6,494 bases of DNA. Origin: Clostridia bacterium (GTDB taxonomy: Bacteria; Bacillota_A; Clostridia; Oscillospirales; CAG-382). This document shows, one piece after another, positions 1 through 5,357 of this stretch. Both the position numbers and the translations under genes were made by a program. The DNA is taken from assembly GCA_017615235.1 (NCBI GenBank), contig JAGAAM010000137.1, forward strand, positions 1-6,494. The letters run 5' to 3'. How positions within the stretch are numbered: position 1 is the first letter of the stretch; each line of letters starts with the position of its first letter. The notes below the pieces were generated by a model. That model did not search any database. It saw only the letters and a list, made by a program, of their open reading frames with translations, and was not told the DNA's origin.

Positions 1-345
1 CAGTTCTGGTACGTCGAAAATCCCGCTCCGCTGCCCACCGACAGCGCTCCGTATAAAGAAAACGCCGCCAAATGCTTCGATATAGCGGAACGCATCCGCC
101 GTCTCGACGTCCAGAGCGAGCTTACGGAAGACCTCCGTATCGCCGCCGAAGGGCTTGGCATAATGAACGAGCATATGGCGCTCATCATCGACAAAAAGCC
201 GATACTGGAAGACGAAAAGCTCGAAAAATGGTGCGAACGCTACACAGAATCCTGGCTCCGCAACGACAAGCCGAGCGAGCTTACCGCCGTCCTCGACGTC
301 ATGCGCGGCAAGAAGATCACAACGAAAGACCTTCTTGCTCACTGA
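1..345 (+). CDS. 3' end of a probable glycoside hydrolase (family 20-like C-terminus), partial
   Basis: The frame is open from base 1 to a TGA at 343-345, giving the last 114 residues of a longer protein; the true start lies upstream of the window. The visible part is mostly helical and charged. Near the end it has an aromatic and basic stretch, WCERYTESWLRNDKPSEL. I recognise this as similar to the closing helices of family 20 beta-N-acetylhexosaminidase-like proteins, where a Tyr-x-x-x-Trp-Leu segment is followed by Asn/Lys-Pro. No catalytic residues of that family fall within the window, so the assignment rests on the tail alone and is tentative. An internal ATG at 163 has no ribosome binding site and is not a separate start. 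A terminator follows 16 bp after the stop, so this is the last gene of its transcription unit. The GHL10 and GH36 genes nearby fit a carbohydrate-degrading neighbourhood. Confidence 0.55.
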   Translation, partial: QFWYVENPAPLPTDSAPYKENAAKCFDIAERIRRLDVQSELTEDLRIAAEGLGIMNEHMALIIDKKPILEDEKLEKWCERYTESWLRNDKPSELTAVLDVMRGKKITTKDLLAH

Positions 346-360
346 TCCGGAAACAGTGTT

Positions 361-390
361 AAAGGGAGAGCAAAAACTCTCCCTTTTCCT
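361..390 (+). terminator. Rho-independent terminator after the first gene
   Basis: A perfect 10-bp stem (361-370 with 377-386, AAAGGGAGAG/CTCTCCCTTT) encloses a 6-base loop, CAAAAA. A T-rich tail follows, interrupted by two C residues. It sits 16 bp past the stop codon and just before the promoter of the next gene, so it separates the two transcription units. Confidence 0.8.
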
Positions 391-400
391 TTCGGCGGTG

Positions 401-429
401 TTGACATTGCCTTCGGAATGATATAAAAT
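401..429 (+). promoter_or_regulatory. Sigma-A-type promoter for the GHL10 gene
   Basis: A perfect -35 box TTGACA (401-406), a 17-bp spacer and a -10 box TAAAAT (424-429, 5 of 6 to consensus) stand 36 bp before the start codon. An overlapping TATAAA at 422-427 would give a 15-bp spacer and is less likely. Together with the terminator just upstream, this indicates independent, probably strong transcription. Confidence 0.75.
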
Positions 430-465
430 AAAGCAAAGTATGACAGACTTTATCGGGAGGAAGCT

Positions 466-2922
466 ATGAAACGGTTTTTGCCTCTGCTCGTCGCCGCCGT
501 GCTGCTTGTTACGGCGTTACCTTTAAATATTTCTGCGGAGGATGATATGTTCACTACCGTCACTTTGGAATATACGGGCATAAACACGACCCGCGTCGAG
601 AACAGCCTCATCATTTACCGGGACCGCGCGACTACCGGCACCAACACCTGGGGCTACGAGGTCGTCTGCGATAACGAAGGCACCGTCATCGCCGTAGGTG
701 GTAACAACAGCGCCATCCCGGAAGGCGGTTTCGTACTTTCGGCGATAGGCACCAGGAAGCAGCCGCTCATCGACGCGTCCGAACTCGGCATGACCGTCGT
801 GATCCACGAGGAATCGCGCACCTTCACGATAGGCTTCGTCAGGGAAAACATCGGCAAAAAATACCAGGTCTTCATCAACACCTACCGCGAAAAATATATA
901 CAGAACCTCACCGAACTGCGCGATTTTGACGTCACTGCCGTCGAACGCGATTTTGAGGAACTCAGCGCTATAAAAGACGAGATCGTTTCCGCAGTCAACG
1001 CTTCGAACGACGCGCTTCTAAAAACGAAAGACGCCGAATTTACGCAGAAATGCAAAAAACTTTCCGACGATCTCGTGATAAGCACACCCGTCGAAGCGCG
1101 CACGCTCTGGCTCCGCATCATGACGAGCAAGAGCGAGAAGGTCGTCGAATCCACCGTCCAGCAGATCGTACGGTTCGGTTTCAACAGCGTATGCATCGAG
1201 GCGCTTTTCGACAACACGATGATCGTCCCGATGCCGGAGGGCAGCCTTTTCGAGCAGAATCCGGCTTTCGGCGGCGTCGATATGCTCAAGCTTTATATCG
1301 ACGAATTCCATAAATACGGAATCGAAGTCCACCTCTGGATGTCCTGCTACCGCGTCGGTTATAAAGGAACGAGCAACACCTCCCGTTCGGTCGGAATGAA
1401 AAAACCGGAATGGCGCTGCAAAGGGCTTTCCGGCACCGACGTCGTCAAAAACGAATACGGCGACGCCTTCTTCCTCAATCCCGCTCTGCCGGAAGTGAAA
1501 GAGTTTTTGCTGGACACCTACCGCTATTTCCTTGAAAATTACGATATCGACGGATTCCAGCTCGATTACGTCCGTTATCCCGAAGTATCCGGCGAGGTCT
1601 TCGGTTACGACGACTATACGAAATCGGAATTCCTGAAAGCGACCGGACTTTCGGCGGTACCGACCAATTCCTCCCAGCGCGGCTGGAACGATTGGACTGA
1701 ATTCCGCGCCGCCTACGTCACCGACCTTGTCGAATCCGTCAAAGAAATGATCGACGAGATAAGACCCGACGTCTGGTTCTCCTGCGACGTCGCGCCGGCG
1801 ACGCTTTCCTCGCTCCCGCCCACCACCTGTCAGGATACGAAGACCTGGACCGACGGTTGCACGGTTGACATAATCTACCCGATGGCTTACGGCACCACCG
1901 ACGGCGTGAAGAGGTGGACCGCCGAAACGCTCGCCCTTTGCGACGAATACGTTTACTCGGTGATGGGACTGCGCGACAACGGTCACGAAATATTCGCGGA
2001 ACAGGTGCAGGAGTGCCGCAGGGCGGGCGCCTCCGGAAGCGCGTTTTTCTCGTATTCTCAATATATCGATGGCGGTTATATCGGCAAGATCGACAAGACG
2101 GTATACGCGAGATCCGCCGTGAATCCGACGTCTAACGCGAAGGCGGCGCTTATCGCCCAGCTCGAATTCGCCTCCGCGAAACTCGGCAATTTCAACACGT
2201 TGAGGCAGAAGGCGTACTCGCTCGATCCGGTTTACAATAATCTTGATGTCGAGGACGTCCGCGACACCGTTTCCACCAAGGCGGCGGAGGAGATAAACAG
2301 GGTCATAAAGAAGCTCAAAAACTCCTCCGTGAAGGCGATGAGCAAGGACCTCAGATCGCTCTCGTCGAAACTCGAAGAACTTTCCGGTAAGATCAAATAC
2401 GCCGACGGGGAATTCAAGGTCATGCGCCGGTTCCAGGAGGGCTTGCGCGATTTCCTTAAAGAAAACGCGCACTTCATCAACCTTCTGGTGAACACGAGCA
2501 AGGATTACGAAAAAGCGGTCTATAACGGCGAGATCGTCGAACCGGACGAATCCTCTCAGGATGATACCGGAACTTCCGAAAGCGCTCCGGAAACGAGCGG
2601 ATCCGCCGAAAGCGAACCCTCAGCCGATACTTCCGAAACGGTTTCGGAAGAAAGCGAACCGATCGAAAGCGAGCCGGTCGAAAGCGTTGACGAAAGTCAA
2701 GCCGAATCTTCGCCCGCCGAAAGCGGGGAAGAAAGCGCCCCCGGGAACAGCGTCGAAGACAGCGCCGTCGGACCCGAAAGCAAACCCGAAGGATCTCAGC
2801 CGCCGGAAGGCGGAAAAGGCAATCATCTTTTCGGTATGATCGCATTGATAGTCGCCGCCGTATCGCTGCTGGTATTCGTTCCGCTCGTAATATACGGCTT
2901 CCGCAAACGCGGCAAGAAATAA
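466..2922 (+). CDS. Secreted, membrane-anchored GHL10 (DUF187) family glycosyl hydrolase
   Basis: The start ATG follows GGGAGG (455-460) by 5 bases. Residues 1-24 form a signal peptide (MKRF, a hydrophobic core, then ISA before the likely cut). A beta-rich domain follows at about 28-125, with GTNTWGYEVV (58-67) and IPEGGFVLSAIG (84-95), then a helical connector. The GHL10 barrel spans about 207-545. It carries EARTLWLR near 210, HLWMSCYRVG (289-298), the hallmark DGFQLDYVRYP (362-372), WFSCDVAP (437-444) and DIIYPMAYG (468-476). A helical region (about 560-690) leads to an acidic Ser/Glu/Pro-rich linker of about 90 residues, one transmembrane helix (about 790-811) and a basic tail ending RKRGKK. 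No LPxTG sorting signal is present. The catalytic part should therefore lie outside the membrane, tethered by the C-terminus. A characterised relative, E. coli DigH (YddW), cleaves peptide-free peptidoglycan strands; the same substrate here is inference. The gene is monocistronic, with its own promoter and terminator. Confidence 0.9.
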   Translation: MKRFLPLLVAAVLLVTALPLNISAEDDMFTTVTLEYTGINTTRVENSLIIYRDRATTGTNTWGYEVVCDNEGTVIAVGGNNSAIPEGGFVLSAIGTRKQPLIDASELGMTVVIHEESRTFTIGFVRENIGKKYQVFINTYREKYIQNLTELRDFDVTAVERDFEELSAIKDEIVSAVNASNDALLKTKDAEFTQKCKKLSDDLVISTPVEARTLWLRIMTSKSEKVVESTVQQIVRFGFNSVCIEALFDNTMIVPMPEGSLFEQNPAFGGVDMLKLYIDEFHKYGIEVHLWMSCYRVGYKGTSNTSRSVGMKKPEWRCKGLSGTDVVKNEYGDAFFLNPALPEVKEFLLDTYRYFLENYDIDGFQLDYVRYPEVSGEVFGYDDYTKSEFLKATGLSAVPTNSSQRGWNDWTEFRAAYVTDLVESVKEMIDEIRPDVWFSCDVAPATLSSLPPTTCQDTKTWTDGCTVDIIYPMAYGTTDGVKRWTAETLALCDEYVYSVMGLRDNGHEIFAEQVQECRRAGASGSAFFSYSQYIDGGYIGKIDKTVYARSAVNPTSNAKAALIAQLEFASAKLGNFNTLRQKAYSLDPVYNNLDVEDVRDTVSTKAAEEINRVIKKLKNSSVKAMSKDLRSLSSKLEELSGKIKYADGEFKVMRRFQEGLRDFLKENAHFINLLVNTSKDYEKAVYNGEIVEPDESSQDDTGTSESAPETSGSAESEPSADTSETVSEESEPIESEPVESVDESQAESSPAESGEESAPGNSVEDSAVGPESKPEGSQPPEGGKGNHLFGMIALIVAAVSLLVFVPLVIYGFRKRGKK

Positions 2923-2930
2923 GCAAATAT

Positions 2931-2970
2931 AAAAAAAGACCTCCTGCACCAGAATGCAGGAGGTTTTTTT
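2931..2970. terminator. Bidirectional rho-independent terminator between convergent genes
   Basis: A 9-bp GC-rich stem (2940-2948 with 2955-2963, CCTCCTGCA/TGCAGGAGG) and a 6-base loop are flanked by seven A residues (2931-2937) and seven T residues (2964-2970). It therefore works as a stem plus T-run on both strands. It lies 8 bp after the GHL10 stop and its T-run touches the ung stop codon (2970-2972 on the plus strand), so it ends both transcripts. Confidence 0.92.
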
Positions 2971-3644
2971 CAATCTATCTTCCAGTCGATCTCCGGAAGC
3001 CCGTTTTCTTTCAAAAAGTTGTTGCACTTCGAGAAATGGCGGCAGCCGAAGAACCCGTTGTAAGCCGAAAGCGGGCTCGGGTGGGCGGCTTCCAGCACAA
3101 GGTGCGCCGGGTTGGTGATAAGGCCTTTCTTCGCCCTTGCGAACCCTCCCCAAAGCAGGAAGACTATCGGCTTTTCGCGCTCGTTCAACAGCTCGATAGC
3201 CCGGTCGGTGAATATCTCCCAACCCTTGCCGCGGTGGCTCCCCGCGAGGCCTTCGCGCACGGTGAGCACACTGTTGAGGAGCATAACGCCGTTTTTCGCC
3301 CACTGCGTAAGCTCGCCGTGGTTCGGCGGCATTATCCCCAGGTCGTCCCGGAGTTCTTTAAAAATATTCACCAGCGAAGGCGGAGCCTGGACTCCCTTTT
3401 TCACCGAAAAGCAAAGTCCGTGCGCCTGACCGTATCCGTGATAAGGGTCCTGACCGAGGATAACGGCGCGGACGTCGCCGTAATCGGTATATTTAAAGGC
3501 GTTGAAAATATCGTACATATCCGGGAAAATGCGTACTCCGGAGCGTTTGTATTCATCCGCCAGAAAAGCGCGGAGTTTTTTGTAATAATCCTTTTCCGCC
3601 TCCGGCGCCATAAGCGCGTCCCAGGAATTGCCGAAACTGAACAT
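2970..3644 (-). CDS. ung: Uracil-DNA glycosylase, family 1
   Basis: This is a 224-residue enzyme, the usual length for bacterial Ung. It removes uracil from DNA to start base excision repair. The diagnostic motifs are all present: GQDPYHG (64-70) with the water-activating Asp66; Phe79, which stacks on uracil, in GLCFSV; APPSL (87-91); LLNSVLTV (122-129) with the uracil-reading Asn124; and the DNA-intercalation loop HPSPLSA (188-194) with catalytic His188, followed by [10 protein letters not shown] chose the start at 3644 because AGGAGG (3657-3652) precedes it by 7 bases and [11 protein letters not shown] is a normal family N-terminus. A longer reading to 3743 would add 33 untypical residues encoded by the AT-rich promoter region. 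The gene is transcribed alone, divergently from mgtE, and converges on the GHL10 gene at a shared terminator. Confidence 0.97.
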   Translation of the reverse strand: MFSFGNSWDALMAPEAEKDYYKKLRAFLADEYKRSGVRIFPDMYDIFNAFKYTDYGDVRAVILGQDPYHGYGQAHGLCFSVKKGVQAPPSLVNIFKELRDDLGIMPPNHGELTQWAKNGVMLLNSVLTVREGLAGSHRGKGWEIFTDRAIELLNEREKPIVFLLWGGFARAKKGLITNPAHLVLEAAHPSPLSAYNGFFGCRHFSKCNNFLKENGLPEIDWKID

Positions 3645-3666
3645 CAGACCGCCTCCTTTTTTAAAG

Positions 3667-3695
3667 ATTATAACATTTATGTTATAAAAAATCAA
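3667..3695 (-). promoter_or_regulatory. Promoter of ung
   Basis: Reading the minus strand, TTGATT (3695-3690, 4 of 6) is followed after 17 bp by a perfect TATAAT (3672-3667). The expected transcript start near 3660 leaves an untranslated leader of only about 16 bases, barely room for the ribosome binding site at 3657-3652. Confidence 0.65.
3668..3687. repeat. Perfect inverted repeat over the ung -10 box; possible operator
   Basis: TTATAACAT-TT-ATGTTATAA is a perfect palindrome with 9-bp arms and a 2-bp centre. It overlaps most of the ung -10 hexamer and nearly all of the spacer. Because there is no T-run and the site lies at or upstream of the probable transcript start, a terminator is unlikely. 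The placement suits a dimeric repressor. No regulator is encoded in the window. AT-rich promoter DNA can form such palindromes by chance, though 9-bp arms make this less likely. Confidence 0.5.
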
Positions 3696-3714
3696 GAAAA
3701 ACGAAAATACTTCG

Positions 3715-3743
3715 TTGACAAAACCGCTTTTTGGGTATATCAT
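3715..3743 (+). promoter_or_regulatory. Sigma-A-type promoter for the mgtE leader and downstream genes
   Basis: A perfect TTGACA (3715-3720), a 17-bp spacer and TATCAT (3738-3743, 5 of 6) form a strong plus-strand promoter. Transcription from about 3750 would give a leader of roughly 200 bases before the mgtE start codon, long enough for the structured element described below. It is divergent from the ung promoter, with 19 bp between the two -35 boxes. Confidence 0.7.
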
Positions 3744-3770
3744 TAACCTGTATTTTTGTTTTCACAAAGA

Positions 3771-3776
3771 TATAAT
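3771..3776 (+). promoter_or_regulatory. Possible second -10 box upstream of the mgtE leader
   Basis: AGATATAATA contains a perfect TATAAT, but the bases 16-18 bp upstream (around 3747-3754) do not resemble a -35 box. If used, transcription would start near 3783, still upstream of the small ORF and of the whole folded leader. It could also be chance in AT-rich DNA. Confidence 0.25.
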
Positions 3777-3803
3777 ACAAAAACGATTGCAGAGGTGAAT
3801 TTT

Positions 3804-3890
3804 ATGGATACCGGACGAAGTAGCGGCATAAAACCCAAAAGTACGTGCGCGGACCCGGCGTTTGTAAGGTTCGCCCCGTTCGCGTTATAA
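3804..3890 (+). CDS. 28-residue candidate leader peptide upstream of mgtE
   Basis: An ATG preceded at 5 bases by GAGGTGA (3792-3798) opens a 28-codon frame ending at TAA 3888-3890. The peptide starts MDTGRSSGIKPKSTCADPAF and ends VRFAPFAL: basic in the middle, with three prolines and one cysteine, and no signal peptide or membrane segment. I do not recognise it. Its ribosome binding site is as good as those of the real genes here, and it lies fully within the mgtE leader, 63 bp before mgtE. The ORF covers the 5' strand of the leader's closing helix, so translating it would change the fold. Leader peptides that sense magnesium are known for other transporters (mgtL before Salmonella mgtA); a similar role here is inference. 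It may instead be a chance frame in a structured RNA. Confidence 0.45.
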   Translation: MDTGRSSGIKPKSTCADPAFVRFAPFAL

Positions 3891-3915
3891 AACCTTTTCG
3901 GGTTGTGCCGTTCTT
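3818..3915 (+). ncRNA. Structured 5' leader RNA domain of mgtE (possible riboswitch or attenuator)
   Basis: Long-range pairing closes a folded domain. AAG (3818-3820) and AGCGGCA (3822-3828) pair with TGCCGTTCTT (3906-3915): 10 bp with one bulged T and one G-T wobble. After a small internal loop, AACCC (3832-3836) pairs with GGGTT (3900-3904). Inside, AAGGTT (3866-3871) pairs with AACCTT (3891-3896), and a weaker hairpin is possible at 3843-3861, giving a junction-like fold. I compared it by eye with the M-box magnesium riboswitch. Only AGGTGA and TATGGATAC resemble it, and the conserved core is absent. It lies directly upstream of a magnesium transporter, behind a strong promoter. The pairings are read by eye, without energy calculation or comparative support. 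Confidence 0.5.
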
Positions 3916-3952
3916 GCCAGTTTTTATGAATCCAAAAGAAAAGGAGAACGGT
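3907..3952 (+). promoter_or_regulatory. Hairpin that can hide the mgtE ribosome binding site
   Basis: CCGTTCT (3908-3914) is perfectly complementary to AGAACGG (3945-3951), and G-T wobbles extend the helix to 3907-3915/3944-3952. The downstream strand takes in part of the Shine-Dalgarno AAGGAG (3941-3946) and the spacer up to two bases before the mgtE ATG. The upstream strand is the same one used to close the leader domain (3906-3915), so the two structures exclude each other. CCTTTT (3893-3898) could additionally pair with AAAAGG (3939-3944). Together these suggest control of mgtE at translation start. Confidence 0.5.
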
Positions 3953-3953
3953 C

Positions 3954-5330
3954 ATGAATGAAGAAACCATCACCAACGAAGCGATAGCCGAGGAGATCGA
4001 GGAATCGATAAAAAACAAAAAATACCCGGAGATCCGCAGGCTGTTAGCCGATATCGAACCGCAGGATATCGCGATAATCTTTGAAAGTCTTCCGGAAGAG
4101 ATAATGCCCGTCGTCTTCCGCCTGCTGCCGAAGACCACGGCGGCGGACTGCTTCTCGGAGATGTCCACCGACGTCCAGGAAATGCTTATCCGCCGTTTCA
4201 GCGACGCCGAACTTAAAAACATACTCGACGAGATGTATATCGACGATACCGTCGACGTCATCGAGGAAATGCCGGCGAACGTCGTCAAAAGGATCCTCGC
4301 CAACTGCGACAGCGAATCCCGCCAGCAGATAAACGATATTTTAAAATATCCGAAAGACTCTGCCGGAAGCATAATGACGGTGGAATACGTCCGCCTCGAT
4401 AAGAATATGACCATTGAGGACGCTTTCGCACGGATAAGGCGTACCGGCACGGATAAGGAGACTATCTATACCTGCTACGTCACCGAATCCGACAAAACGC
4501 TCGTAGGCGTCGTTACCGCGATGGACCTTATGCTCAACGACACCGATAAACTCATATCCGAAATAATGGATACCAACGTGATCTCCGTCACCACCGACGA
4601 GGATAAAGAGCAGGTCGCTTCCAAAATGAGCAAATACGACTTCCTCGCGATCCCGGTCGTCGACGTCGACAATCACCTTGTCGGTATCGTCACGTTCGAC
4701 GATGCAATCGACGTCATCCAGGAAGTGGAGACGGAAGATATTACCAAGATGGCGGCTTTCACGCCGACCGACAAGCCTTATTTCAAGACCGGCGTGTTTT
4801 CCATCTGGCTGTCGAGTATCCCCTGGCTTATGCTTTTAATGCTTTCCGCCACCTTCACGGGCGCGATAATATCGCATTACGAACTCGCTTTAAGCCACGT
4901 CATCATACTTACGTCGTTCATCCCGATGCTTATGGACACCGCCGGCAACGCCGGAGGACAGGCGTCGGTCACGATAATCCGTGCGATCTCGCTCGGCGAA
5001 GTGGAACCGAAAGACGTACTTCGCGTCGTCTGGAAAGAATTCCGCGTTTCCTTCCTCTGCGGCGTTTCGCTCGCCGCCGTCGGCTTCGGCAAAGCCGTGC
5101 TGGTCGATAAAGCGCCGCCTATGGTCGCTTTGGTCGTCTGCCTCACTCTCGCAACGACGGTCGTCGCCGCGAAGATAGTCGGCTGCTGTATGCCTCTGCT
5201 CATCAAAAGGCTCAAATTCGACCCGGCTGTCGTCGCAAGTCCTTTCATCACCACGATAGTCGACGCGCTTTCTCTTTTAGTCTATTTCGCAATAGCCTCC
5301 GCGATCCTTCCGGAACTGGCAAATATATAA
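3954..5330 (+). CDS. mgtE: Magnesium channel/transporter MgtE
   Basis: This 458-residue protein is close in length to Thermus MgtE. It carries magnesium inward across the cell membrane as a dimer whose cytoplasmic part senses magnesium and closes the pore. The domains are in the usual order. A helical acidic MgtE-N domain (about 20-130) contains IFESLPEEIMPVVFRLLP. Tandem CBS domains (about 135-260) include SAGSIMT (136-142), IMDTNVISVTTDED and VGIVTFDDAIDVI (243-255). Five membrane helices follow from about 280. The membrane part shows the conserved MDTAGNAGGQAS (327-338) and TTIVDALSLLVYF (433-445), where Asp437 matches the pore Asp of the family. The start follows AAGGAG (3941-3946) by 7 bases. 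No terminator is seen between it and the alpha-galactosidase gene 27 bp downstream. Expression is probably controlled by the folded leader upstream. Confidence 0.97.
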   Translation: MNEETITNEAIAEEIEESIKNKKYPEIRRLLADIEPQDIAIIFESLPEEIMPVVFRLLPKTTAADCFSEMSTDVQEMLIRRFSDAELKNILDEMYIDDTVDVIEEMPANVVKRILANCDSESRQQINDILKYPKDSAGSIMTVEYVRLDKNMTIEDAFARIRRTGTDKETIYTCYVTESDKTLVGVVTAMDLMLNDTDKLISEIMDTNVISVTTDEDKEQVASKMSKYDFLAIPVVDVDNHLVGIVTFDDAIDVIQEVETEDITKMAAFTPTDKPYFKTGVFSIWLSSIPWLMLLMLSATFTGAIISHYELALSHVIILTSFIPMLMDTAGNAGGQASVTIIRAISLGEVEPKDVLRVVWKEFRVSFLCGVSLAAVGFGKAVLVDKAPPMVALVVCLTLATTVVAAKIVGCCMPLLIKRLKFDPAVVASPFITTIVDALSLLVYFAIASAILPELANI

Positions 5331-5357
5331 TTATGTAAACCTTTCAGGAGATGCCAT

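Noticed and set aside
163..345. Separate 60-residue gene starting at ATG 163
   Set aside because: The frame is open back to base 1 with continuous coding character, and there is no ribosome binding site before 163.
1018..2472. 484-residue open frame on the minus strand inside the GHL10 gene
   Set aside because: It is antisense to a clearly real gene. Its Arg/Val/Asp/Gly-rich translation shows no domain and is typical of the reverse complement of GC-biased codons.
2560..2790. Tandem DNA repeat in the Ser/Glu-rich linker
   Set aside because: GAAAGC-type codons recur, but spacing and flanking bases vary. It is low-complexity protein sequence rather than a true tandem array or CRISPR.
2477..2926. 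Arg-rich minus-strand frame over the GHL10 linker
   Set aside because: It is the mirror of the Ser/Glu-rich repeat-like linker codons (GAA AGC and similar), which produce Arg, Phe and Leu-rich nonsense in reverse.
3645..3743. N-terminal extension of ung by 33 residues to an ATG at 3743
   Set aside because: The extra segment is translated from AT-rich promoter sequence and the RBS itself (giving KKGGG). The ATG at 3644 has an ideal AGGAGG and matches the family N-terminus.
3036..3746. 236-residue plus-strand open frame across ung
   Set aside because: It is antisense to ung, whose motifs are intact, and its translation has no recognisable domain.
3744..3953. M-box (ykoK) magnesium riboswitch upstream of mgtE
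   Set aside because: AGGTGA at 3793-3798 and TATGGATAC at 3803-3811 faintly recall the M-box 5' end, but the conserved downstream core (GCTGCTGCCC-type and GACGCCAATGGGT-type segments) is not there. A model search should still be run.
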